NCBI RefSeq assembly: GCF_900636965.1
Contig: NZ_LR134331.1
Location: 310,001-374,000, forward strand
From: Lacticaseibacillus rhamnosus
GTDB lineage: Bacteria; Bacillota; Bacilli; Lactobacillales; Lactobacillaceae
Reading direction: 5' to 3'
DNA: 64,000 nucleotides
Position numbers and translations under genes: made by a program. Positions 35,125 through 43,849 of the stretch are shown here, in pieces; the stretch's first letter is position 1; every line of letters begins with the position of its first letter. The notes under the pieces are model-generated. The model was not told where the DNA came from and ran no database searches. It was given only the letters and a program-made list of their open reading frames with translations.

Positions 35125-36738
35125 ATGATATTCTTTATTAATTCAAATTTTAATAAAAATAATTCCGGGATTGAACACGCTCAATTGAAGCGGGCAGGAC
35201 TCTTTCGTGATCATCATGTGCCTTTCAAGATGATTTTTCGCGAATGGAATCCCCGCTTACATGAATACTTAAATCATAACGGAGTCAGTGATGACGAGAC
35301 TTTGAACATGTTTGACTACTATCAGAATGCCGAACAGGTTCCAGCTAAAATTCTTCACGCTGACGACATTGATTTTGGATTCGACAAGCTCAGTTACGCC
35401 AAAGAGCCAGATAACCACCGCTATTTGGTGACCCGAGGCAAACTTTTTGTCGGTCGGATCAATTACTTTGAGAATGACCCGACTGAACGCGTCAGCTCAG
35501 TCGAACAATTCGATGGTTTTGGTAATCTGTATCGGGTTGACTTCTATGACTTTCGCGGCTTTTTGTCGCTGTCGCAGTGGTATACACCGGACAATAAAGT
35601 TGGCACTGAAGTTTGGTATAAAGTTGATGGCCGGCCGGTTGTTGAGACTTTTAATAAATACGACGCCAATCATGCGTTTATTAAGACCGGATGGCGGTTA
35701 ATTGAAGACAACGGTGCGGTTTATATGTTTTCGAATATAGATGATTTGATGCAGCATTTTTACAATAATGTGAATGAGCAATACTGGAATGACAAAGAAG
35801 CCAATGTCTTTATTCTTGATCGGTCACATTTGGGCGATTGGCAACTCATTCACTTACAGCGGCCTGCTTATATTGTCATGCATTTACACAACTCACATGC
35901 AGGCGATGCCCAAGATCCGATGCACTCGGTCATGAATAATTTTTATGAGTACAGCTTGATTCATGCTAATGATTACGATGCGATTGTTTCAGCTACCAAT
36001 AAGCAAACTCATGATGTGCGCGAGCGATTCCACCCAACGTGCAAGTTGTTTACCATTCCAGTTGGCGTTTTGCCAGATGAACAGTTGGCTCGACCGCATG
36101 TTGCCATGACCGATCGCCAGCCGGCAAAAGTTCTGGTTACGGCGCGGGTTGCCCCTGAAAAACAAATTGATCACATTGTTGCAGCGATTGGGATTGCTAA
36201 GAAAGATGTCCTTAACATTTCTTTGGACGTCTATGGTTATGTCGACCACCGGGATGATAACCGGGCGATGAAGCGGATCAACGCAGCAATTGAAAAGTAT
36301 CATTTACAAGGTGCGATCAAGTTGCACGATTACACCAATGATGTCGGAGCCGTTCAACGGAATGCTCAGGTTTATGCACTTACATCCGTGATGGAAGGCT
36401 TTAATCTGTCTTTGATGGAAGCACTCAGCAACGGCATGGTTGGGGTCACCTATGATGTCAACTATGGCCCGAATGAATTAGTTGTTGATGGCAAAAACGG
36501 TTTTGTTGTGCCATTTGGCGATATTAAGGCGATGGCCGCTAAGTTTGTTGAACTATTCACCCATCCGGATGAATTACAGCAAATGTCAGACCAAGCCTAT
36601 GAGTTGTCGGATCGCTATTCGGAAGCGAATGTTTGGAAGGCATGGCAAGCGTTATTGGATGATGCCAAGAAGAAGGATATCCATTACACTAAAGAAATAT
36701 CCGCTGGTATTGGCGATCAACGGATAAAGAAAGGGTAA
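35125..36738 (+). CDS. GT4-like glycosyltransferase, second TagE/GtfB-like protein
   Basis: A 537-residue paralogue of the preceding protein, with the same opening (IFFINSNFNKNNSGIEHAQLKRAGLF) and the GT-B block KVLVTARVAPEKQIDHIV (about 345). The donor region reads TSVMEGFNLSLMEALSNGMVGVTYDVNYGPNELV, so both Glu of E-x7-E are kept. The two products probably form a complex. AGGGGGAGAG lies upstream of the ATG. Target could be secreted protein or teichoic acid; the secreted Ala/Ser-rich hydrolase at 5086 is a candidate substrate class. Confidence 0.8.
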   Translation: MIFFINSNFNKNNSGIEHAQLKRAGLFRDHHVPFKMIFREWNPRLHEYLNHNGVSDDETLNMFDYYQNAEQVPAKILHADDIDFGFDKLSYAKEPDNHRYLVTRGKLFVGRINYFENDPTERVSSVEQFDGFGNLYRVDFYDFRGFLSLSQWYTPDNKVGTEVWYKVDGRPVVETFNKYDANHAFIKTGWRLIEDNGAVYMFSNIDDLMQHFYNNVNEQYWNDKEANVFILDRSHLGDWQLIHLQRPAYIVMHLHNSHAGDAQDPMHSVMNNFYEYSLIHANDYDAIVSATNKQTHDVRERFHPTCKLFTIPVGVLPDEQLARPHVAMTDRQPAKVLVTARVAPEKQIDHIVAAIGIAKKDVLNISLDVYGYVDHRDDNRAMKRINAAIEKYHLQGAIKLHDYTNDVGAVQRNAQVYALTSVMEGFNLSLMEALSNGMVGVTYDVNYGPNELVVDGKNGFVVPFGDIKAMAAKFVELFTHPDELQQMSDQAYELSDRYSEANVWKAWQALLDDAKKKDIHYTKEISAGIGDQRIKKG

Positions 36739-36861
36739 GCTCCGGTTTTAGATTTAAAGGAACTGCTAAAGTGATCGTTATTTTAGAACGAAACACTTTT
36801 TAAATTTTTCTCAAAACAGTACAATTAGATAAATCAACTTTAAATGAAGGCGGGCGCCTGA

Positions 36862-38133
36862 ATGAATGACAAATTAAAGATTATTGAATTACTTAAGCAA
36901 CAAGTAGCAGCGAAAACAGCTGAACTGACCCCTAAGAATATTCAGAAAATAACGCAAGACATTCAAGATTTACTGAAAATTTTAAATGACGTTGTTGCCA
37001 TTGATTTTATCGACACTACTTCTGAAACGAGTCCGCAACAAGAGAATACAGCAGTTGCAAAACCTGAATCTAACGCGGCAGTTGCGCCGATGATTACCCA
37101 AACAGCGCCTGAAACTAAAAGTGAACCAAAGCAGCAGACGCAACCGCAGCAACCCCAACAGCCAAAACCGTCGCAGCCAAAATCCAATCCTGAACCGGAA
37201 ACACCATTATTATCAGAGCACTGGTTAAATAATCATAAGTCGTACATTGGTCGCTTCCATTTAGATTTGAACGGCGGACATGTCGGCACCATTAAAGTGT
37301 CGGAAAGTAAGTTACATAAAATGAAGAACCCACCGGAAAATGGGGACTGGGTGCGTGCCGATGAGTATCAGGATAGCGATAGTGTTAATTACAAGATTAC
37401 AACGTTGAAGCGCGATCCGTTGCCAACCGAAATTGTACGGTTGAAGTTTTTGCCTGCTGTTTTTCGTGAAGATGTGAAGCGGTGGTATATTGAGTTTCAA
37501 TCACCGGAACACGAGACGCGGCAGCAGTTGCTTTTAGGCGATTATGATGTGATGTTGTTTAAGTTGAAGCCGGGAGATTATATTGACTACGCTTATCGGC
37601 GCGGTCAGGAAATCAATGGTAAGATCATTTGGCGTTACACTGATTCCGCGGCGGTTGCGACCCGAATGAAACAACGCTATGCAAAGTCGGCGAATACAGA
37701 CGCTGATAAAAACACTGCAACTAGTAAGCAGAAAGCAACACAAACAGCGAACAAGACGGTCAAGCCTGCAAAGAGGCGGCGAGCTGTCCAGCAAGTCTTT
37801 GCCGATAAAACCTTGCTGCTGGTTTGTTTTGAAAACTCCGCCATGCCGCGTAAAGTCAAGCGCCATGTTGAAGAACGCGGTGGCAAACTCGTGTTATCAT
37901 CACACTCGGATTCCGGCGCGATGTTGAAGAAAAAAGTTCAAAAATCTGATGTGGTGATTGTGACGACCGATTTTGTTGGCCATAGTCAAATGTTTGCGGC
38001 TAAGGATGAGGCGAAGCGGATCGGGAAGCCGATTTGGATGGCGAGAAATACCAATGAGCGTAATTTGCTGCAGTGGTACAAACGACATTTTCCTAATGAA
38101 AGTAAGCCATCTGCGGCGCGCCAGGAAGTCTAA
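36862..38133 (+). CDS. DUF2325-domain protein with N-terminal coiled coil
   Basis: The 423-residue soluble protein has a helical N-terminus (about 1-50), a Gln/Pro-rich low-complexity linker (about 60-115), a central domain of unknown type (about 118-270), a Lys/Thr/Ala linker, and a C-terminal DUF2325-like Rossmann fold (about 308-410; LLLVCFENSAMPRKVKRHVEERGG, SDVVIVTTDFVGHS, GKPIWMARN). DUF2325 has no assigned reaction. It follows the glycosyltransferase pair by 124 bases with no terminator, so cotranscription is possible. No signal peptide. Confidence 0.75.
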   Translation: MNDKLKIIELLKQQVAAKTAELTPKNIQKITQDIQDLLKILNDVVAIDFIDTTSETSPQQENTAVAKPESNAAVAPMITQTAPETKSEPKQQTQPQQPQQPKPSQPKSNPEPETPLLSEHWLNNHKSYIGRFHLDLNGGHVGTIKVSESKLHKMKNPPENGDWVRADEYQDSDSVNYKITTLKRDPLPTEIVRLKFLPAVFREDVKRWYIEFQSPEHETRQQLLLGDYDVMLFKLKPGDYIDYAYRRGQEINGKIIWRYTDSAAVATRMKQRYAKSANTDADKNTATSKQKATQTANKTVKPAKRRRAVQQVFADKTLLLVCFENSAMPRKVKRHVEERGGKLVLSSHSDSGAMLKKKVQKSDVVIVTTDFVGHSQMFAAKDEAKRIGKPIWMARNTNERNLLQWYKRHFPNESKPSAARQEV

Positions 38134-38184
38134 TGAATGAGCTAGAATCAATCATTGTGTCACTTAATACTAAAATTTTATATT

Positions 38185-38242
38185 AAAAAAACCGGTCCTG
38201 AGTGTTTTGCAGTGTGTGCTGACTGCTCAGGGCCGGTTTTTT
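38185..38242. terminator. Bidirectional terminator between DUF2325 gene and patB-like gene
   Basis: AAAAAAACCGGTCCTGAG pairs with CTCAGGGCCGGTTTTTT around a 23-base loop, with A and T tracts on the two sides. It ends both convergent units. Confidence 0.88.
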
Positions 38243-38272
38243 AAATGTGAACTTCTAAATACAACGGGATAT

Positions 38273-39469
38273 TCAGGCTTCTTGTCCAATTCGTGGCCAA
38301 GTTGCATAAGTTGCGACCATGCGATCCAAGGCTTCTTTGAGTAACGGGCGCGGCATGCCGATGTTGAGACGCACGAAGCCGCCACCATCAGCCACAAAAT
38401 AGCTGCCGACCACACAGGACAAATCAGCAGCAGTAAAGAAACGTTTCATCGCCGTTTCATCAGGGAAAAGCCGCTGGGTATCCAGCCAGGCTAGAAAACC
38501 GGAATCGGAAGGCATCACCTGAATTTCCGGTATGACCTGCAAACGGTTGACCAAGTAGGCAAAGTTAGCGGCGACATAAGCCACCATTTCATCCAGCCAC
38601 GCATCACAATCCGTATAAGCAGCGATGAGGGCTGGCACGGCAAAGCTATTAGGCGAGGTAATCGAATTGGCGACGAATTGAGCGTTGAGTCGGGCGCGGA
38701 TCGCTGGGTCAGGGATGACGACATAGGACGTTTTCAGACCGCCTAAGTTGAAAGCTTTATTGGGTGATAAACAAAGAATACTTTGGGATTGAATAGCTGG
38801 GCAGGCTTGCCAGATGCTGGTAAATGTAACGCCGGGATAAACAATGTCCCGGTGAATCTCGTCACTAATGAGTAAAACCTGATGCTGGCGGCAAAGTTCA
38901 CCTACACGTGCTAGTTCTTCAGCTGTCCACACGCGGCCGGATGGATTTTGCGGGCTACATAAAATGAACAACTTAACGTCCGAGCGTTGCATTTTAGCGG
39001 CCATGTCTGCAAAGTCGAATTCGTAGCGATTGTCCACAAGCATGAGCGGACTGGTGACGAGCTGACGGTGGTTATTGCGCACGGCTTCAGCAAACGGATC
39101 ATAGGCTGGCGTGTTGATTAACACCGCTTCATTTTGTTCGGTGAATGCCTGAACCAAGTAGTGGAGCGTTGGCACTGTGCCATAGCTGAGCTTGATCCAG
39201 TCTTTTTCCAGTTGCAACCCGAAGCGGCGCGCGTTCCAGGCGATGACTGTCTCATAAAAGGCTTCGGGGATGTAAGTGTAACTGTAGTCGGGTACGGCCG
39301 CGCGTGTCATGATGGCTTGGTGAATCGGCGGGGCAACCGGGAAGTCCAAATCGGCCAAGTCCATGGGAATCGCGTTGGCCGTGAGCCCGAATTTCTCCGC
39401 GAGCACTTGATCCGCCCACTTCCGCGCATTGCCGGCTTTGCGATCAAAAAGGCGATCAAACTGGCTCAT
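38273..39469 (-). CDS. PLP-dependent MalY/PatB-type C-S beta-lyase (aminotransferase fold)
   Basis: This 398-residue fold-type I PLP enzyme belongs to the MalY/PatB group, which splits the C-S bond of cystathionine or other cysteine S-conjugates into thiol, pyruvate and ammonia. Visible: DLADLDFPVAPPI, CSPQNPSGRVW (Asn-Pro pair), SDEIHRDIVYPG (PLP Asp), the Schiff-base Lys in LSPNKAFNLGGLKTS, and VRLNIGMPR (carboxylate Arg). ATG 39469 has GGAGG 9 bases upstream. It overlaps the upstream M24 peptidase gene by 14 bp, last in a PTS operon, so its substrate may derive from the imported compound. Confidence 0.87.
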   Translation of the reverse strand: MSQFDRLFDRKAGNARKWADQVLAEKFGLTANAIPMDLADLDFPVAPPIHQAIMTRAAVPDYSYTYIPEAFYETVIAWNARRFGLQLEKDWIKLSYGTVPTLHYLVQAFTEQNEAVLINTPAYDPFAEAVRNNHRQLVTSPLMLVDNRYEFDFADMAAKMQRSDVKLFILCSPQNPSGRVWTAEELARVGELCRQHQVLLISDEIHRDIVYPGVTFTSIWQACPAIQSQSILCLSPNKAFNLGGLKTSYVVIPDPAIRARLNAQFVANSITSPNSFAVPALIAAYTDCDAWLDEMVAYVAANFAYLVNRLQVIPEIQVMPSDSGFLAWLDTQRLFPDETAMKRFFTAADLSCVVGSYFVADGGGFVRLNIGMPRPLLKEALDRMVATYATWPRIGQEA

Positions 39470-40535
39470 GTTCAAGCACCTCCAGTTGATTCATCTGCCG
39501 AGATGTTTGGTTTAACACACGCGCGCCGGTTTCGGTGATGACGACATCATCTTCAATGCGGACGCCGCCAATGCCGGGAAGATAGGCGCCCGGTTCGATT
39601 GTTACAATCATACCCGGCGCTAAAACGGTTTGACTGCGGGGATTGAGAATTGGCTGATCGCCGCCTAGTCCCAAGCCGTGCCCTAAACCATGCGTGAAAC
39701 AGTCACCATACCCAGCAGCGGTCAAAACGCCACGGGCAATGGCATCGACTTCACGACCTTGCATGCCGGGTTTCAAAGCAGCAATTGCAGTTTGTTGGGC
39801 GTCCAGAACCGCCGCATGGACCGCGGCAAGTTCTGCGGGCGGCTTGCCGATGCTGAGTGTCCGCGTCATATCGGACTGATAATCAGCTAAAACAATCCCA
39901 AAATCAATGGTGATGAGTTCGTTTTCCTGCAGTATTCGCTCGCTGGGTCGGCCATGCGGAAACGCACCCCGCGGGCCACTCGCAATAATCGGATCAAACG
40001 CCATCCCCGTCGCCCCTGCTTGCAGCGTATAAAAATGTAACCACGCATTAAGCGTTTGTTCGCTGATGCCGGGGCGAATATGCGGGAGGAGTTGGGTAAA
40101 AATTTTGTCAGTCATCGCACAGGCCGCCGCAACTGCCGCAATTTCCGCTTCGTCCTTGCGCATGCGTTGTTCCATGATCAAGTCATCCGCCAAACTGAGC
40201 GTCCAGTTCTGGGCAGCTAAGGTCTGAAATTCTTTAATCGAAAAGCCGCTGCTCACCAAGCCGATGCGCCGACTTTGCTGGGAAGTTAAGAAGTCAATCA
40301 ATTGCGGTAAGTAAGATCCCTGAGGCACTTCGATATTTGTAAATCCCTGGGTATCTGCGGCCTCTGCACGATAGCGGCCATCGTGGATTTGCACGGCCTG
40401 CGTTGGGGTCACCACGACATACACACCGCTGCCGGGCAACGCGCCGACATAGCGTTTACTTTGGCGATCATGCAGCAGCAACGCGTCCAAATGTTGCGCG
40501 CCGATCGCTTTTTGTAAGTTGGTTAAATGATTCAT
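39456..40535 (-). CDS. M24 metallopeptidase, Xaa-Pro aminopeptidase/prolidase family
   Basis: A 359-residue 'pita-bread' peptidase with a creatinase-like N-terminal domain (about 1-130) and a C-terminal catalytic domain. Metal ligands: ITIDFGIVLADYQSDMTRT (two Asp), THGLGHGLGLG (His), VTIEPGAYLPG (Glu) and GVRIEDDVVIT (Glu). Substrates are dipeptides or peptides with proline at position 2. ATG 40535 has GGAGG five bases upstream and is the family start; an in-frame start 93 bases earlier is not supported. It lies between the EIIC and C-S lyase genes. Confidence 0.88.
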   Translation of the reverse strand: MNHLTNLQKAIGAQHLDALLLHDRQSKRYVGALPGSGVYVVVTPTQAVQIHDGRYRAEAADTQGFTNIEVPQGSYLPQLIDFLTSQQSRRIGLVSSGFSIKEFQTLAAQNWTLSLADDLIMEQRMRKDEAEIAAVAAACAMTDKIFTQLLPHIRPGISEQTLNAWLHFYTLQAGATGMAFDPIIASGPRGAFPHGRPSERILQENELITIDFGIVLADYQSDMTRTLSIGKPPAELAAVHAAVLDAQQTAIAALKPGMQGREVDAIARGVLTAAGYGDCFTHGLGHGLGLGGDQPILNPRSQTVLAPGMIVTIEPGAYLPGIGGVRIEDDVVITETGARVLNQTSRQMNQLEVLEHEPV

Positions 40536-40642
40536 ATGAGCCTCCGTTTTAAGTGCATTGTTTTTCGAAAAAGGGATGCCCACGCAAACGGTGCGGCATC
40601 CCATTGTGAGCATTTTTTCAGTAACCACAGCATGCGGCCTGA

Positions 40643-41968
40643 TTAGAAGTCGAGATCCAAGCCAGCCAAGGTATCCTCGTCTTCTTTTGAAAAGATTGAT
40701 TTCTGCGATGCTTTTTTAGCTTCATTCTTCAACTCGGCGCGTTCCATAACCTTGAAGAATGGCCAGTACAAAGCGATTGCTAAGACCAGCTGCAAGGCGT
40801 TGGCTAGGATTGTCCGGTAATCGCCATTGATTAAGAAACCTTCCAGAAAGACCCCAACGTACGGCGGGTTGAAAATAGGTTTAGCGATCCAACCCCAGTG
40901 CATGAAGAACATTGGCAGGGTACCGATAATGGCGCCACCAAAGACGTGCGGGATGAACATAATCGGATTCAGAATAATCGGTGCCCCGAACAGAATCGGC
41001 TCATTGATGCCAAACAAGGCGGGGAATAAGGAAATTTTACCGATTTTACGATACCGCTTGCTTTTAGACAGCATACAGGCAACCACACAGCCGATGGAAA
41101 TGCCGCAACCGGTAAAACCGAAGAAACTTGAAACGGCGCCGGCTGTGTAAAAATGCGGAATTGCTTCGCCGGCGTTCATCGCAGCAATATTTTCGGCGAT
41201 GAATGTCACCATAATCGGACTGGTGATCGGCGAGAAAACCGACGAGTGAATTCCAAAGAAGAAGACAGTACAAATGGCGAAGTTAAGCGCCAAGACAGCC
41301 CACGGATTATCCATACTCCCAACCAATGGCGCCAAGAAGCGAGTCAAGATGCTTGGCGGCAGCTCACCAGCCAGATTCAGGAAGATAAAGCGGCCGGCAA
41401 TAAACGCACCGCCAGTAATGAGTGTGACCGGAATCAGCTCGAATGAACGGGAAACAAAATCCGGCACCCCATCCGGCATCTTGATCGTCAAGTGGTGAGT
41501 TTTGCACCAGTGATATAACTCAACCGTCAGCAAGGCAACAATCATGCCGGTAAATAAACCGCGAGCGCCAAGGTTGGCGACATCAAGTTGGCCGGTTTTG
41601 TTAAAAGTTGCGACCATCATCAAAAAGGCAAAACCCGACAAGGTGACACATCCGGGAATATAAAGCTTGTAATGATTACCTAAGTTGTAAGCAATAGATA
41701 AGCAGGCATACAGGCCGATCATCCCGATGGACAGCTTAACAGGCAGATCGAATAACGCGGCGTTGCCAGTAATGAACTGCGAAACGGCATTTTTAGGACC
41801 GAGCATGTTCGGCAGAGCGGGGATGATCGTGAAAATACTGCCGAGAATGGTGAACGGCGTCATAGCCACCATCCCGGCCTTAATGGCACTCAGATGACGC
41901 TGATTATCCACTTTATGGGCGATGGGCATGAAGAAGCGGTTCATGAAAGCTTCGAACTTGTTAAACAT
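40643..41968 (-). CDS. PTS EIIC, cellobiose/lactose class
   Basis: A 441-residue polytopic permease. FMNRFFMPIAHKVDNQRHLSAIKAGMVAMTPF opens it, LTIKMPDGVPDFVSRSFELIPV is typical of CelB/LicC-class EIIC, and FGINEPILFGAPIILNP is the conserved loop. It has a hydrophilic C-terminal tail (about 410-441). It is encoded after separate EIIA and EIIB genes. The sugar is unknown; class members carry beta-glucosides, chitobiose and related sugars. Confidence 0.93.
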   Translation of the reverse strand: MFNKFEAFMNRFFMPIAHKVDNQRHLSAIKAGMVAMTPFTILGSIFTIIPALPNMLGPKNAVSQFITGNAALFDLPVKLSIGMIGLYACLSIAYNLGNHYKLYIPGCVTLSGFAFLMMVATFNKTGQLDVANLGARGLFTGMIVALLTVELYHWCKTHHLTIKMPDGVPDFVSRSFELIPVTLITGGAFIAGRFIFLNLAGELPPSILTRFLAPLVGSMDNPWAVLALNFAICTVFFFGIHSSVFSPITSPIMVTFIAENIAAMNAGEAIPHFYTAGAVSSFFGFTGCGISIGCVVACMLSKSKRYRKIGKISLFPALFGINEPILFGAPIILNPIMFIPHVFGGAIIGTLPMFFMHWGWIAKPIFNPPYVGVFLEGFLINGDYRTILANALQLVLAIALYWPFFKVMERAELKNEAKKASQKSIFSKEDEDTLAGLDLDF

Positions 41969-42002
41969 TGTGGAGCGCTCCTCTCAAAATCTTGATCAGC
42001 CA

Positions 42003-42341
42003 CTAACCGGCGTGCTTCTTTTGATATTTCGCATGGGTCACCAGTGCCAGTTTCATCACCGTGGCGCCATCCATTTGCCCGTAAACATCTTTATCGATGA
42101 CGGCATACGGAATGTGGCGCGGATCACAGATTTCCCCAATATAGCCAGTCTTATGCCCAATCTGAGGACCGACCAAAACAATGTCATAGTTGTCGATTTC
42201 TTCTTCCAGTCCATCAACCGGAATAGCATTAAAATGAAAATCCGCTTCGTTCAGTTTGCGACTGTCTTTAACAACCTTCGCCATATTTTGCATCAACATA
42301 TTGGTGGAAAAGCCACCTGCACAGCATAATAGAATTCGCAT
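42003..42341 (-). CDS. PTS EIIB, cellobiose/lactose class
   Basis: A 112-residue EIIB with the P-loop ILLCCAGGFSTNML. Phospho-Cys is one of the adjacent Cys6/Cys7, by family position Cys7. IVLVGPQIGHKTG is the second family block. It sits 34 bases before the EIIC gene. Confidence 0.93.
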   Translation of the reverse strand: MRILLCCAGGFSTNMLMQNMAKVVKDSRKLNEADFHFNAIPVDGLEEEIDNYDIVLVGPQIGHKTGYIGEICDPRHIPYAVIDKDVYGQMDGATVMKLALVTHAKYQKKHAG

Positions 42342-42407
42342 AATATAGTTCTCCTCATATATTTATTAATGTGAGCGCGAGCCGGCACGGTTAGAAGCCA
42401 GCTTCAT

Positions 42408-42725
42408 TCACGCTCTAGTTTCAAATACCTCAATCAACGTTTCGATCAAATCTCGTGCCAGTTGGCTGGTCATGTAGTGATCTTGCGCGTGGACCATGAG
42501 CAGACTTACGGGTTCGGGCGTCTGGTCTGGTGCAAACTCGCGCGCGATCATGGCCGTTTGCGCGTTATGGGCAGCGACATCAATTGCCTTGGACTCGGCC
42601 AGTAAACTGCGGGCCCGGTCAAAGTCTTGCGTTTTAACAGCAGCCAAAGCTTCAAAGGCCTTGGTTTTGCTTTCGCCGGCGTTTGCGATGAGCTGCATAA
42701 TTTCGAGTTCTTGAGTAGTTGCCAT
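42408..42725 (-). CDS. PTS EIIA, cellobiose/lactose class
   Basis: A 105-residue helical EIIA with the phospho-His in LLMVHAQDHYMTS. ATG 42725 has AAGGAG 9 bases upstream; a longer frame of 44 more codons has no site and overlaps the upstream gene region. Order on this strand is M42 peptidase, EIIA, EIIB, EIIC. Confidence 0.92.
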   Translation of the reverse strand: MATTQELEIMQLIANAGESKTKAFEALAAVKTQDFDRARSLLAESKAIDVAAHNAQTAMIAREFAPDQTPEPVSLLMVHAQDHYMTSQLARDLIETLIEVFETRA

Positions 42726-42808
42726 GGGGGTGGACTCCTTCTTACAAGCCTGCAGTGGGTGGGTGCAGGTGTTTTTTAATCGTTGGGCGGGTGGTAGTGG
42801 TGAAACTT

Positions 42809-43849
42809 TTAAAAGGTATGCGCCGCGGCCACGAGTTTTGCTGATAATTGACGACACATGGCAGCGTATAAAGCGACCATCTGATCAACGTCGCGGGTGT
42901 GGGCAAGCGATTGAGCGCAATGGCCGTAACGGCAAGGGAGGATTGTGACCACGGTTGGAATGCCTGAGCCGACCTTGTGTGCTTCACCTCCATCGGTACC
43001 GCCGCCATTGAACATGTCTAATTGCAAAGGGATTTCTGCTGCGACTGCGGTTGCTTTAACAAACTGTTGCAGATGGCGATTTGGAGCTAAGGTGCGATCA
43101 AAATGGGTGAGAATCGGCCCTTTACCTACTTGGCGCTGGTTAACCTCGCTACGTTCCCGTGGATTTTGAAAAGTTGCCACATCGACAATAAAAGCAAGAT
43201 CCGGTTTGATCAGCTGGGTGGCAGTTTTGGCCCCACGAATGCCGACTTCTTCACTGCTAGTTGCGGCAAAATGCAGGGTGAACGGCAATTTTTCATCTGC
43301 CAGTTCTGCAAGCAGTTGTGCGCCGACGTAGCAGCCGAGCCGATCATCTAAAGCTTTGCCGCCAAAGACGCCATCTGGGGCATACCCATGAAACTCGGTC
43401 GCAAACGTCACCATATCACCGATTGCGATCCCCAAGGCTGCGACGTCATCAGCACTGTTTGCGCCGACATCGCATAACACCTGATCAAATGCCGGCAATG
43501 TGTCATCGCGAATGACCATGCCCGGAAGCTTGTGACCCGCGGCGGTTGTGATGCGTACGTTCTGCCAGTGACTGGCGGCAGGTTTAACGCCGCCGACAAC
43601 CATCAGACGCAGTAGGCCTTCAGGGGTAATGGTACGAACCATGTAGCCTACCTCGTCCATGTGGCCATAAATCATGACTGAAAATTGCGGATCAGCGGCT
43701 TCTTTGGTGAAAATAAGGCTGCCTAGCCCGTCAGTTTGGCTGGTCAATCCATATGAGGCAAGGTGATGGCGCAAAACCGCGCGCACTTCGTCTTCGTTGG
43801 CCGCAATGGCATCAGCGTTACTTAACGCCGCCATTAGTTGTAAATCCAT
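42809..43849 (-). CDS. M42 metallo-aminopeptidase (FrvX/PepA-like)
   Basis: A 346-residue M42 enzyme with two-zinc motifs: MIYGHMDEVGYMV (His, Asp), FGGKALDDRLGCYV (Asp), ATSSEEVGIRGAKTA (Glu pair) and FIVDVATF (Asp), plus NGGGTDGGEAH near the C-terminus. Family members are glutamyl/aspartyl aminopeptidases or broad aminopeptidases. FrvX in E. coli likewise sits in a PTS operon with unknown role. The start overlaps the regulator stop by 16 bp, so it is coupled to regulator synthesis. Confidence 0.9.
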   Translation of the reverse strand: MDLQLMAALSNADAIAANEDEVRAVLRHHLASYGLTSQTDGLGSLIFTKEAADPQFSVMIYGHMDEVGYMVRTITPEGLLRLMVVGGVKPAASHWQNVRITTAAGHKLPGMVIRDDTLPAFDQVLCDVGANSADDVAALGIAIGDMVTFATEFHGYAPDGVFGGKALDDRLGCYVGAQLLAELADEKLPFTLHFAATSSEEVGIRGAKTATQLIKPDLAFIVDVATFQNPRERSEVNQRQVGKGPILTHFDRTLAPNRHLQQFVKATAVAAEIPLQLDMFNGGGTDGGEAHKVGSGIPTVVTILPCRYGHCAQSLAHTRDVDQMVALYAAMCRQLSAKLVAAAHTF

